Positions 25,277-34,554 are shown, counted from the first letter of the stretch. The stretch is 36,361 nucleotides of DNA from an uncultured Flavobacteriales bacterium (GCA_937967465.1 CALBSW010000024.1:1-36361), one strand, 5' to 3'. Notes: generated from the sequence alone by a model not told the origin. Translations and numbers: made by a program.

Positions 25277-26398
25277 ATGGCTGGCCTCTACGTGCACATC
25301 CCATTTTGCGCCCAGGCTTGCACCTACTGCGACTTCCACTTCACCACCCGACTTCGGGACCGGGATGCCATGGTCGACGCGCTGCGGCGAGAAATTCGCT
25401 CCGCCCTTCCCCAGTGGTCCACCGAACGCTTCACCACGCTGTACTTCGGTGGGGGTACGCCCAGCCTGATGGGGCCTGCAGCACTGGCCGCCATTGCCCA
25501 GGAAGCGTTTGAAGGGGCCGAATGGTCGCTCGAAGAATGGACGATCGAGGCCAACCCGGAAGACCTCGATCCCGCCACGTTGGACGCCCTGCGCAAGGCT
25601 GGCGTCAACCGATTGTCCATCGGGGTGCAAAGCTTCCAGCGCGACGTGTTGACCTGGATGCGGCGAATCCACGGAGCTGACAAGGCCGAGTCCGCTGTCC
25701 GAAATGCGGCTGCGGCGGGGTTCGACCACCTGTCGCTCGACCTCATCTACGGGGTGCCTGTGGGCGGAAGCGACCGTTGGCAGCGGGACCTGGATACCGC
25801 GTTGTCCCTGCCTGCCGATCACCTCAGCGCCTACATCCTGACAGCGGAACCCCAGACCCTCTACGGACACCAGCTTCAAAAAGGCGAGCTGCGCGAGCCC
25901 CCCGATGACCAGGTACTGCGCGAGTATGGGCAGCTCACACGGGCGACAGCGGATGCGGGATTCGAGCATTACGAAGTCTCCAACTTCGCGCAGGACGGAG
26001 GGCGGAGCCGCCACAACAGTGCCTACTGGAACGGGGTGCCTTACCTCGGCATCGGACCCGGCGCCCACAGCTTTCGGGACCGAAGACGGTGGTGGAACGC
26101 CCGTTCCAATGCGCAATACCTGAAGGCGTCAGCTGCGGGAGACTTTGCTTCGCAGCAAGCGCAAGAAGTGCTGACTGCCACGGACCGATTCAACGAGGCC
26201 CTGATGACCGGGCTTCGTCGGACAGAGGGGGTGGATCCCAAAGGGCTGCTCAACGACAGTGGGCACGACCTGAAAACCCACCCTGAGTTGGACCGCTTGC
26301 TCACTGCAGGCCAAGTCGAATGGCATGGCGGTCGGCTCCGCATTCCGAGGCACCATTGGCCCATCGGAGACGCGATCACGGTAGAATTGATGGCGTGA
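25277..26398 (+). CDS. hemW: Radical SAM protein HemW
   Basis: 373 residues, close to the 378 of E. coli HemW. The cluster ligands are C11-x3-C15-x2-C18 followed by D-F (YCDF), the HemW signature; the extra Cys found after this motif in the oxygen-independent coproporphyrinogen oxidase HemN is absent. GGGTPSLM and the EANPEDLD stretch are typical. HemW binds heme and is thought to insert it into respiratory proteins, so annotation as coproporphyrinogen III oxidase would be wrong by this motif. The start is ATG 25277 (MAGLYVHIPFC); the frame is also open three codons earlier from a TTG. Its stop abuts that of the convergent transporter. Confidence 0.95.
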   Translation: MAGLYVHIPFCAQACTYCDFHFTTRLRDRDAMVDALRREIRSALPQWSTERFTTLYFGGGTPSLMGPAALAAIAQEAFEGAEWSLEEWTIEANPEDLDPATLDALRKAGVNRLSIGVQSFQRDVLTWMRRIHGADKAESAVRNAAAAGFDHLSLDLIYGVPVGGSDRWQRDLDTALSLPADHLSAYILTAEPQTLYGHQLQKGELREPPDDQVLREYGQLTRATADAGFEHYEVSNFAQDGGRSRHNSAYWNGVPYLGIGPGAHSFRDRRRWWNARSNAQYLKASAAGDFASQQAQEVLTATDRFNEALMTGLRRTEGVDPKGLLNDSGHDLKTHPELDRLLTAGQVEWHGGRLRIPRHHWPIGDAITVELMA

Positions 26399-27279
26399 TC
26401 AGCCCTGCGCCACGCGCTTTGCACGCCGCCGCTTGAGCGCCACATCGAGGAACACACTCGAAATCAGCAAGGCGGCCCCGCCGTAGAAGCCGGGCGGCAT
26501 GACCTCATCCTCTCCGAACACCAGCAGACCAACAGGATGGCGTAGATCGGCTCCAGGTTGATGGCCATGGCCACCGTGAACGGACTGAGGACCCGCATGA
26601 CCTCCACCGTCACGGCGAATGCGATCGACGTGGCCAGCAAACCCAGGAGCAACAGCCACCCCCAATCCGATGGCGTGGGGCCGGCATCGGGCCATCCGCC
26701 ACCCATCGTGATCCACACGGCCAACACCCCGCAGGCCACGGCCAACTCCAGGCGCGACACCGCCAAGGCCGAGGCCTTCTGGCTCCAAACGCTGTTGAGC
26801 GTGCCGAACAGGGCTGCGCAAAACGCGCTGACCAAAGCGAGGGCCATGCCTTGCCATTGGTCCACATCCACCCGGTACATCCACCACAGGCCGACCATGG
26901 CCACCACGCCCAGCCCCAATTCTGCAGGGTCCACCCGTTTCCGCCGCACCACCGGCTCAATGAGGGCGACGAAGAAAGGAACCGTCGCCATGACCGCCAG
27001 CGCCAAGGAGACTGTGCTCGCCTTGATGGCGCCGAAAAACGTGACCCAATGCAAGGCCACCAGCACCCCGGTCAAGGCGACCGGCCAACGCACGGAACGG
27101 GGCATCGCCGTCGAGCGGCCACGGAGCACCATCCACGCGTGCAAGCCCAAAGCCCCGATCAGCGTGCGCCAAAACACAAGTGGCACGGCCGACAGGGAAA
27201 TGAGTTTGCCAAAGACCCCGGTGAAGCCGAAGACCACCACGGTGGCGTGGAGCAGAAATCCGGCCCGGGTGCGCGTCAC
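26399..27279 (-). pseudogene. EamA/DMT-family transporter with a one-base frameshift
   Basis: Drug/metabolite-type membrane transporter, about 293 residues and 10 hydrophobic segments if the frame is restored. The first frame starts at GTG 27279, four bases after the upstream stop, and gives TVVVFGFTGVFGKLISL (EamA repeat 1), FWRTLIGALGLHAWM, and later the second repeat up to NLEPIYAILL, then leaves homology. The sense continues in another frame as LLVFGEDEVMPPGFYGGA to VFLDVALKRRRAKRVAQG, ending at 26399. The two parts join across 26519-26540, and the total length of 881 bases is one short of a whole number of codons, so one base is missing. Without repair the last helix is lost. It may be a genuine lesion or an assembly error. 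The substrate is unknown. Confidence 0.82.
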
Positions 27280-27283
27280 GGAA

Positions 27284-30200
27284 TCAATCGATGCTGACGG
27301 GCCAGGACCACGTTTCGCCGAGGCGACCTTGGAGGACGAGCACATGCCAGCCCGGACGAATCCCTGCCGCGTCGATGTGCCACGCCACACCGGACACCTG
27401 GGGACCACCGCGGCGGACCGCACGTCCGAGGGCATCGCGCAGGACCCAGCCGGTCACGTCGGTGTCCAGCTTCACCCGCAGGGGGTGTCCAACTCCGAAC
27501 GGAACGGGGCCCGCCGTCAAACGAAGGCCCGCATCCAATTCAGCCACAGCGATCGTGCTCGTGTCGGGGAACACCACGGTCACTTCTTGCGTCGCCTGAT
27601 CGGTGCAAATGCCGTCCATGCTGGTGGCCGTCAAGATGACCGTGTAGGTGCTGTCGGTCGGAAACTCGTGCTCGGGCGATACCTCCGAGCTCAACGGCGA
27701 TCCGTCCCCGAAGCTCCAGAAATAGCCACCTGCTCCCGTACTCTGGTTGTCAAACGGCACCGGGCCGTCCTCGCTTTCCCACGGGGATGGCGCAGAGAAG
27801 TCCGCCATCACCGGTTCAGACAAATCGAAGCTGCCGCGGGGAAGAATGGTGTACCCATCGAGGAAGGGGGCATCATCGTCCCGCTGGCCACCGATGCCCG
27901 TGACGCCAAACACCCCGTTCGGCGCCTCGGTTCCAAACAGGTCGGTGTCCGCGTCGATGACCATCTTGTACAGGTCCGCTCCGGTGGACACGTAGACGTC
28001 GAACTGGGGCGCCACATTGGTCCATTCCGCCGGATTGACCAGCTCCACACACTTCAGTCGAATCAAATCGCTTTCCGTGTCTTCGTCCAAGGCATTGACG
28101 AGCTGCGGCTCGTTCAGCGGTTGTTCTTGCGCCGCCAGAATGAGGGTGTCCGCCACGATCTGGGCGCGCCCAAGGAACTGCTGAATGGATCCGCGGATGC
28201 GCACGCTGTCGCCCTCCTGAACGAGGTAGTTGAAATTCTCGACCGGGCTCCATACCTCGATGCCCGACGTCGGGTCGATGATGGTGAAGCGCAAGCCGGA
28301 CGGATAGGTGTTGAATCCGTGGACCACACCCCGCAACTCACAGGGAATCAGCAGACTGTCCAGAACGCCATTGACATCGATTCCCCGGACGTCCGCGATC
28401 GGGTAATGGGGGAATCCGAGGTCGCTGGGGGCGATGGAGACCGTGACTTCTCCCGTGGCCACCTCCGCATTGTCCGACAGGAGGGTCAACACCAAAGTGA
28501 AGGTCTCCAGCCCTTCCGGCTCGAAATCGTCCACGATGCCCACCGTGAAGGATTGGGGGGCCAACCACCCTTGCGGGAAGGTGATGTCGAGCGGGAAGAG
28601 GGTGCCGAAATCCGCCACGGGTGTGGCCGTGCCGCCCTCCATGACAGCCACTTCCACCTCGACTTCCGCGATCGGCAGGTCGATGGGCAATTCGATGTGC
28701 AACACGTCGCCTTCGAAGGCCACGATTTCCGACACGCCGAAGCCCACCGTGGGGGTCGCCGTGGTGTCGATGCCGCACGGATTGGCCGTGTGGTCCCCGA
28801 AATAATCGTAGGTGTTTTCGGGGTAATCCTGCCATTGGGTCTGGACCACATTCCAGTCATCCGACCCTTCCGTCACGTCCGAATTCCGCACCAGGGTGTG
28901 GTGCAGCATCGTCACGTCATTGACCGGCCAACCCTCTCCCGGGTTGACTCCGACTTCGCCCAGGACATCGACCTCCACGCCGTTTCGCTCCAGCGTGGTC
29001 GCATCGTTGCCGTTGAACAAGGTGACATCGTCGATCACATCTGCCAGTTGCAGCAGGAATGGTGGGGCCAAGGGGTTCACGATGGTGTACACTTCACCGG
29101 GGCCCAGGGTGCCGCTCAGCTGCAACTCGTGGGTCGCCACGGTGCTGCCGTTGTTGTACGTCTTGACGGCATATTCGCTGAGGTCAGCGGTGGCGGTGGC
29201 ACTCGGATTGTAGATCTCCAAGCCTTTGTCCCACCCCGTGCCATCGAGGTATTCCGAGAAGAAGAGGTTCTCGCACAAGCCGCTGGGGTCGCAAGGAAGG
29301 ATGGAGACATCGAGCGGCTCACCCGAGAGGGAACCGCAGGAATCGGCCATCACCCCGCCGACCGGAGCGCCAAACACGATGGAAGCCGAGTCGAGGGGGC
29401 CCAGATGGCTGTACCCATAGACTTCATAGTCCCCGAGCCCCAGGCCTTCAAAATCGTATTCCGCCACGGATGTGGTGTCAAGCAACATCCCATCTGCGTC
29501 GGCAATCAGGAAGGTGTGGTCCGCTTCCGGGCTCTGGGTGAGGTATCCGAAATGGACGAGGGTGTTGGCGAAGGTCAAGCACCCCACAACCTCATCGGCC
29601 CCTGCGGCGGTGTACATCTGCCCACCATCGCAACTGGGCGGCAAGCAGTAGATCCGCTCCACCTGCACCGGAATGGCACTGAATGCCACGCAGCCCGAGG
29701 CAGAAATGCTGTCGTACGGGGCACCCACCGCGATGGACGCGGGGTCGAGCTCCCCGTCGTAGCTCATTCCCCAGACCAAACACGTGCCGGTGGGAGAGCC
29801 CGAGAAGTCATAGCCGAGGTTGCCTTCGCCGCCGGGCACCACATCGATCACCTCTCCATCGAGGTTGGTGATGACCAAGCCATAGGCGCTTTCCAGGGCA
29901 TTGGAGGAGGCGGTGAAGGGCAAGAACCCGCCGGGCAGGTCCACACAGACCGTGGCCACGCCATCTTCAGCACCCTGCGCCGTCAACGTTCCCCCGTCGC
30001 AGTCCAGCAAATTGGTCTCCCCCGGGGTCGGCTGCTGGAGCACCATTTGATCGGACGCAAACGCCGGACCGCCGTCGGGCAAGCGGGCCCAAGCCAACGA
30101 ACTGCCGATTTCAGGACCGAACATCCACTCGTCGATTTGCGGCTGACCCGGGGTCAAGCTGTCGATCAGGAACGGGTTGGTCTGGTCTGCGGTGCCGTAC

Positions 30201-30640
30201 ACGACGGCATCCAACAATCCGGACGTCGTCAAGGGCGTCCCGATGGGGAAATCCGCGCTGTCCCCGAGAAAGAGCGCCACGGCATCTCCCCCGTCGCGCA
30301 ACAATCCCGGCTCGAACACCACATCCGACGCGGTGATCTGGGGATTGCCCAGAACGAAGAAACCGGCGCTGTCGAGCTGGTGGCCGTCGAGGTCGAATGC
30401 GGCGTAGACGTTGGTCGTCACGAGGTTGCCGCCGCCCTTGTAGAACACGGCAATGTGGCCGTCCAGTGCGGCATTCGGTTCTCCGAAAAGCTCGACAAAC
30501 TCAAGGCTGTCGGGCACAGTGTTGCTGTCGGCGTCCACCTCGTTGATGAACACGTCCTGAGCCACGGCAGTGTGGCTGGCGAGGAGGGTGGCCATCAGGC
30601 ACAATGCGGAGATGGCGAAGGAATGGGTTACTGAGCGCAT
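27284..30640 (-). CDS. Secreted multidomain protein (lamin-tail, Calx-beta, OB-like, PKD) with type-A-like T9SS tail
   Basis: 1118 residues. A signal peptide ends HTAVAQ at about residue 23. In order: a lamin-tail-like domain (about 24-210, starting DVFINEVDAD), two copies of an unnamed module of about 115 residues (about 213-330 and 336-450), a second lamin-tail-like domain (about 455-620, NLFFSEYLDGTGWDKGLEIY), a Calx-beta domain (about 627-740), an OB-fold-like stretch (about 745-845), a PKD domain (about 943-1023, YFWSFGDGSP), and a C-terminal sorting tail (about 1030-1118) with VLRDALGRAVRRG and GWHVLVLQG, closest to the type-A Por-secretion tail. No nuclease or other catalytic motif was found. 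It is probably a structural or binding surface protein. The transporter start follows four bases after the stop. Confidence 0.85.
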   Translation of the reverse strand: MRSVTHSFAISALCLMATLLASHTAVAQDVFINEVDADSNTVPDSLEFVELFGEPNAALDGHIAVFYKGGGNLVTTNVYAAFDLDGHQLDSAGFFVLGNPQITASDVVFEPGLLRDGGDAVALFLGDSADFPIGTPLTTSGLLDAVVYGTADQTNPFLIDSLTPGQPQIDEWMFGPEIGSSLAWARLPDGGPAFASDQMVLQQPTPGETNLLDCDGGTLTAQGAEDGVATVCVDLPGGFLPFTASSNALESAYGLVITNLDGEVIDVVPGGEGNLGYDFSGSPTGTCLVWGMSYDGELDPASIAVGAPYDSISASGCVAFSAIPVQVERIYCLPPSCDGGQMYTAAGADEVVGCLTFANTLVHFGYLTQSPEADHTFLIADADGMLLDTTSVAEYDFEGLGLGDYEVYGYSHLGPLDSASIVFGAPVGGVMADSCGSLSGEPLDVSILPCDPSGLCENLFFSEYLDGTGWDKGLEIYNPSATATADLSEYAVKTYNNGSTVATHELQLSGTLGPGEVYTIVNPLAPPFLLQLADVIDDVTLFNGNDATTLERNGVEVDVLGEVGVNPGEGWPVNDVTMLHHTLVRNSDVTEGSDDWNVVQTQWQDYPENTYDYFGDHTANPCGIDTTATPTVGFGVSEIVAFEGDVLHIELPIDLPIAEVEVEVAVMEGGTATPVADFGTLFPLDITFPQGWLAPQSFTVGIVDDFEPEGLETFTLVLTLLSDNAEVATGEVTVSIAPSDLGFPHYPIADVRGIDVNGVLDSLLIPCELRGVVHGFNTYPSGLRFTIIDPTSGIEVWSPVENFNYLVQEGDSVRIRGSIQQFLGRAQIVADTLILAAQEQPLNEPQLVNALDEDTESDLIRLKCVELVNPAEWTNVAPQFDVYVSTGADLYKMVIDADTDLFGTEAPNGVFGVTGIGGQRDDDAPFLDGYTILPRGSFDLSEPVMADFSAPSPWESEDGPVPFDNQSTGAGGYFWSFGDGSPLSSEVSPEHEFPTDSTYTVILTATSMDGICTDQATQEVTVVFPDTSTIAVAELDAGLRLTAGPVPFGVGHPLRVKLDTDVTGWVLRDALGRAVRRGGPQVSGVAWHIDAAGIRPGWHVLVLQGRLGETWSWPVSID

Positions 30641-30663
30641 GGCCAGTGGGTTGGAATCAAGCG

Positions 30664-30671
30664 CGAAAGTA
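30664..30671 (-). promoter_or_regulatory. Putative -7 promoter element for the multidomain secreted protein
   Basis: The minus strand reads TACTTTCG (TAnnTTCG), 23 bases before the ATG at 30640. The 132-base gap to the DUF4175 gene is otherwise featureless apart from the divergent element at 30731. Confidence 0.5.
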
Positions 30672-30730
30672 GCGCGGGCATCCATGCCCCCGGTTTAACA
30701 AGTGATGAATTCACATGACGGATGCGGACG

Positions 30731-30738
30731 TAACTTCA
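30731..30738 (+). promoter_or_regulatory. Putative -7 promoter element for the DUF4175-mnmG block
   Basis: TAACTTCA lies 34 bases before ATG 30773 and differs from TAnnTTTG at two positions, so it is the weakest member of the set. Confidence 0.3.
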
Positions 30739-30772
30739 GGGGTCCGGATTCCGTTCCACCCGAAGACGCCCC

Positions 30773-33700
30773 ATGCCCCAAGCACAGCAGGACTTGAAAC
30801 AGCGCCTTGACGCCTTTGTCAGGAAGTACCACCGCAACGAAATGCTGCGGGGCTCCTTGATTCTGGCCGCCTCGCTTCCTGTGGCCTGGCTGACCGTGTT
30901 GGCCCTCGAGGCGGTGGGGCGATTTGGTACGGACACCCGCACCGCGCTGTTCTACCTGTTCGTGGCCAGTGTGTCGCTGGTCGCCGTGCGGTACCTCCTG
31001 GTCCCCGGACTTCGGCTGTTGCGCTTGCGTTCCGGATTGGACCACGACCAAGCGGCCCGCATCATCGGCCGGCATTTCCCCGACATCGAAGACCGGCTCC
31101 TCAACACCCTCCAGCTTCAGGCCCGAGCGGATGAAGACCCCGGCAGCAGAGAGTTGTTGTTGGCCTCCATTGCCCAGCGCAGCAGCCAGTTGAAGCCCTA
31201 CCGCTTCACGGCGGCCGTGGACTTTGGAGAAAACAAGCGCTACCTCAAGTACGTCTTGCCCCCGATTGCGCTGTTTGCCGGGCTCTACCTGGCCCTGCCC
31301 GAGGCCATGGAAGCCCCGACGGCTCGATTGATCCACCACCGAACGGAAGCCCTTGACATGCCCGACTTCCGGTTGGTTCACGACGGCGCATTGGAAACCC
31401 TGGCCCGCACCGACTACACCTTGGTCATCCGAACGGTGGGCACTGTGGTTCCTGCCCGCGTGGATGTGCTCGCCGGTGAGGGACGCTTCCGCATGGAACG
31501 GGACGCTGACGGCCGCTGGACCCATGTGTTCCGGTCTGTCCGAGAGAGCCTGGACCTCACCGTGGTTGCGCCGGGAACCCCGGATTTGCCTTTGCGACTT
31601 GTCGTCCTCCCCCGCCCCGAACTGCAGGACCTTCAGTTGACCGTCACCCCTCCCCTGCACACCGGCCTCCCTCCTTTCGAACAGCGCAACGAGGGCGACC
31701 TCGATGTGCCGGAAGGCAGCCAATTGGAATTCCGCCTCGGAACCCGAAACGCCGACCGATTGACACTGCGCTGGGGCGGTGATACCGAGGCCTTGTCTCC
31801 CGACGTCGACAACCGTTTCAGCTTCAGCAAGACGGCCACCCAAGACCTCACTTATGCCCTGCTTCCGAGCAGCGCTGAGGTTCCCCTGGCCGACTCCGTC
31901 CGCTATCGGCTCCGCTCCATCGCGGACCGCAAACCGACCATCCGCGTGGCCGAGATTGCCGACAGCCTGTCCTTCAATCAGGTGGCCTTCAACGGACTTG
32001 TCCAGGACGATTACGGTTTCAGCAGCCTGCACTTTGTCCACCGAATTCGCGGCGGTTCCGAAGAGCGGCTGGCCCTCGATCGGCCCCGCCGAAGGGAGGA
32101 CGGGTTCATCCACCTGTGGGACCTGACAGACGCTGGAATCGGACTGGGAGACGAAGTGGAATACTGGTTCGAAGTCCGCGACAATGACGGGGTCAACGGG
32201 CCCAAGATGACCCGCTCCAGAACCTTCATTCACAAGGCTCCCACAGCAGAAGAACTCGCCCAACAACTCGACAGCGCCGACGCGGACATCACGGCCGCGC
32301 TGGAGGAGAACCTCGAAGAAGCCCGCCGCCTCCGCGAACAGATGCAGGAACTCCGCCGCGAACTCATGGAAGAAGAGGAGCTCGGCTGGGAGGAAAAAGC
32401 CGCGCTCGAAGAATTGCTCAAGCAACAGGAGGCCCTCAAGGAAGAGGTCCGCAACATGCAGGAGGAGAACCGGAAGAAGAACGAGAAGCAATCCGAATTC
32501 GCTCCGCCCAACGAAGACATCCTCAAGAAGCAAGAGGAGCTGCAACGGCTGATGGACGAGGTCATGACGGACGAGCTCCAGCAGATGTTCGACGAAATGC
32601 GCGAGCTCATGGAAGAGCTGCAGGACGGCGACAAGGAGAAGATTGAAGAGCAGCTGGAGCAAATGGACCTCGACCAGGAGGCCCTCGAGCAGGAGCTGGA
32701 CCGTGCCCTGGAGCAATTCAAGCAACTCCAATGGGAACAAAAGATGGAAGAGGCCATCTCCGACCTCGAGAAACTCGCAGAAGAGCAAAAAGCGCTGGCC
32801 GAGGAGTCCGAAAAGGGAGACACCCCGGAGGAGGAGCTCAAAGCGAAGCAAGACTCTCTCGATCAGGAATTTGACAAGATCCAGGAGGCTCTCGAAGACG
32901 CCGAAAAGCTCAACGAGGAGCTCGAGAACCCGAACAGCATGCCCATGATGGAGGAGATGCAGGAGGAGATCGAGCAGGACATGCAAGACGCTGGAGAGAA
33001 GCTCGACAGCGGCAAGCAGAAAAAAGCCTCAGAGAGTCAGAAGAGCGCAGGCCAGAAGATGCAGCAGATGGCCCAGCAAATGGACAGCGCCATGCAACAG
33101 CAAGAGCAGGAGTCCATGGAAGAGGACATGGAAGCCCTGCGCGCCCTGCTCGAAAACATCATCACCCTGTCATTCGACGAGGAGGACCTCATGGCTGCTG
33201 TGGGCAACACGCAAAAAGATGACCCTCGCTACGTCCGCCACGGCCAACTCCAGCGCAAACTCAAGGATGACGCGGAAATGGTCAAGGACAGCCTGTTCGC
33301 CTTGAGCAAGCGCGTTCCCCAGCTTCAATCCATCGTCAACCGCGAAATCTCCCTCGTCAACCTGCACATGGGCCAGGCGCTGGACGGGTTCACCGACCGC
33401 GAGACCAACCTCATCACGAGCAACCAGCAGTACGTGATGACCTCCTTCAACAACCTCGCCCTGCTCCTCGATGAAGTCCTTCAGCAGATGCAGAGCGAAA
33501 GCAGCTGCAACAAGCCCGGCACCGGAAACTGTGAGAAACCGGGGGGAAGTGGATCCAAGCCCTCCCCCAGTGCCAAACAGATCAAGGGCATGCAGCAATC
33601 CTTGTCCAAGCAGCTCGAGCGCATGAAGGAGAAGATGAAAGGCTTCAATCAGGGCAAAGGGAAGGATGGCCAACGCGGACTCAGCAAGGAACTCGCTCAG

Positions 33701-34117
33701 ATGGCCGCCCAACAAGCGGCCATCCGCCAAATGACGCAAGAGCTTGGTAAACAGTTGAATGAAGACGGCTCCGGCGAAGGAAATGGCCTTGAGAACATCG
33801 CCAAGGAGATGGAGGAAATCGAGAAGGACATTGTCAACGGGGAGTTGGATCAGCTCACGCTCGATCGCCAGCAAGACATTCTCACACGCCTGCTCAAGGC
33901 TGAAAATGCGGAACGCGTCCGAGGCGAAAAAGAGGAGCGGGAATCCCGTACTGCTGGCGAGACTCCCCGCGAGATCCCGCCCAGTCTCGAAGACTACCAG
34001 CGGCGGAAGGCCCAGGAAATCGAACTTTTGCGCACCGTTCCTGCGGACTTGACCCCTTACTACAAACTCAGGGTCAACGATTATTTCAATACTTTGGAGC
34101 CCCAGAATCGGGACTGA
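30773..34117 (+). CDS. DUF4175-family membrane protein with long coiled coil
   Basis: 1114 residues; the function of the family is unknown. Hydrophobic segments at about residues 27-49, 57-80 and 157-178 suggest a membrane-anchored N-terminus. A region of about 300 residues with beta-rich, possibly periplasmic character follows (about 185-490). From about residue 495 to 860 the sequence is extremely rich in Glu, Gln, Lys and Leu, with heptad-like spacing, so a long coiled coil is expected. The C-terminal part (about 860-1114) is Gln/Lys/Gly-rich with further helices and ends YYKLRVNDYFNTLEPQNRD. From memory, Bacteroidota often place a DUF4175 gene before an RsbW-like ATPase, ybeY and mnmG, as here. 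The next start lies 8 bases downstream. Cytoskeletal or envelope scaffolding is conceivable, but nothing shows it. Confidence 0.88.
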   Translation: MPQAQQDLKQRLDAFVRKYHRNEMLRGSLILAASLPVAWLTVLALEAVGRFGTDTRTALFYLFVASVSLVAVRYLLVPGLRLLRLRSGLDHDQAARIIGRHFPDIEDRLLNTLQLQARADEDPGSRELLLASIAQRSSQLKPYRFTAAVDFGENKRYLKYVLPPIALFAGLYLALPEAMEAPTARLIHHRTEALDMPDFRLVHDGALETLARTDYTLVIRTVGTVVPARVDVLAGEGRFRMERDADGRWTHVFRSVRESLDLTVVAPGTPDLPLRLVVLPRPELQDLQLTVTPPLHTGLPPFEQRNEGDLDVPEGSQLEFRLGTRNADRLTLRWGGDTEALSPDVDNRFSFSKTATQDLTYALLPSSAEVPLADSVRYRLRSIADRKPTIRVAEIADSLSFNQVAFNGLVQDDYGFSSLHFVHRIRGGSEERLALDRPRRREDGFIHLWDLTDAGIGLGDEVEYWFEVRDNDGVNGPKMTRSRTFIHKAPTAEELAQQLDSADADITAALEENLEEARRLREQMQELRRELMEEEELGWEEKAALEELLKQQEALKEEVRNMQEENRKKNEKQSEFAPPNEDILKKQEELQRLMDEVMTDELQQMFDEMRELMEELQDGDKEKIEEQLEQMDLDQEALEQELDRALEQFKQLQWEQKMEEAISDLEKLAEEQKALAEESEKGDTPEEELKAKQDSLDQEFDKIQEALEDAEKLNEELENPNSMPMMEEMQEEIEQDMQDAGEKLDSGKQKKASESQKSAGQKMQQMAQQMDSAMQQQEQESMEEDMEALRALLENIITLSFDEEDLMAAVGNTQKDDPRYVRHGQLQRKLKDDAEMVKDSLFALSKRVPQLQSIVNREISLVNLHMGQALDGFTDRETNLITSNQQYVMTSFNNLALLLDEVLQQMQSESSCNKPGTGNCEKPGGSGSKPSPSAKQIKGMQQSLSKQLERMKEKMKGFNQGKGKDGQRGLSKELAQMAAQQAAIRQMTQELGKQLNEDGSGEGNGLENIAKEMEEIEKDIVNGELDQLTLDRQQDILTRLLKAENAERVRGEKEERESRTAGETPREIPPSLEDYQRRKAQEIELLRTVPADLTPYYKLRVNDYFNTLEPQNRD

Positions 34118-34125
34118 ATCAGACC

Positions 34126-34554
34126 ATGGCTGCAGTGAGAAACATCCACATCGCCTCCCGCATGGAGGGCATCACAGAGGTCGAGTCCCTCATCAATGAC
34201 ATCTGCGAGGAGTTCGGCGTCGAAGAGACGCACTATGGCGAAATCCTCATCGCCATGACAGAGGCGGTCAACAACGCCGTTGTTCACGGTAACAAACTGG
34301 ATGCCAGCAAGATGGTCGACATCGAAGTCCGCACGGACGGCCCAGTCTTGGAGTTCCGCGTGACCGACCAAGGACCCGGGTTCGACTTCGGAAACATCCC
34401 AGACCCAACCTCTCCTGAGAACATCGAAAAGCCCAACGGCCGCGGTGTCTTCCTGATGCGCCAACTGGCCGACAGCTGTGAATTCGAGGAGCTGGGGCGC
34501 GTGGCCATTCTCCGCTTCGAATCCGCCATTCCGCAGCCCACTGCGAGCGCGTGA
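34126..34554 (+). CDS. RsbW-like ATP-binding (GHKL, anti-sigma regulatory type) protein
   Basis: 142 residues, a stand-alone HATPase_c_2 domain of the RsbW/SpoIIAB kind. The N-box is EAVNNAVVHGN, the G1 box DQGPGFD and the G2 box GRGVFLM, all intact. Family members are serine kinases that bind sigma factors or STAS-domain antagonists, but no STAS, PP2C or sigma gene lies nearby, so a classical partner-switch cannot be assigned. The gene is packed between DUF4175 (8-base gap) and ybeY (4-base GTGA overlap), which argues for a shared transcript. Confidence 0.92.
   Translation: MAAVRNIHIASRMEGITEVESLINDICEEFGVEETHYGEILIAMTEAVNNAVVHGNKLDASKMVDIEVRTDGPVLEFRVTDQGPGFDFGNIPDPTSPENIEKPNGRGVFLMRQLADSCEFEELGRVAILRFESAIPQPTASA

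Noticed and set aside
25277..26398. Annotation as oxygen-independent coproporphyrinogen oxidase (HemN)
   Set aside because: The fourth Cys of HemN behind the radical SAM motif is missing and the C-D-F ending is that of HemW.
26558..30634. A 4-kb open frame on the plus strand across the transporter and the lamin-tail protein
   Set aside because: It spans two real minus-strand genes and the gap between them, has no domain sense and is a composition artefact.
30695..32986. A Leu/Glu-rich open frame opposite the DUF4175 gene
   Set aside because: The Leu runs are the antisense reading of Glu/Lys/Gln codons of the coiled coil, not a membrane protein.
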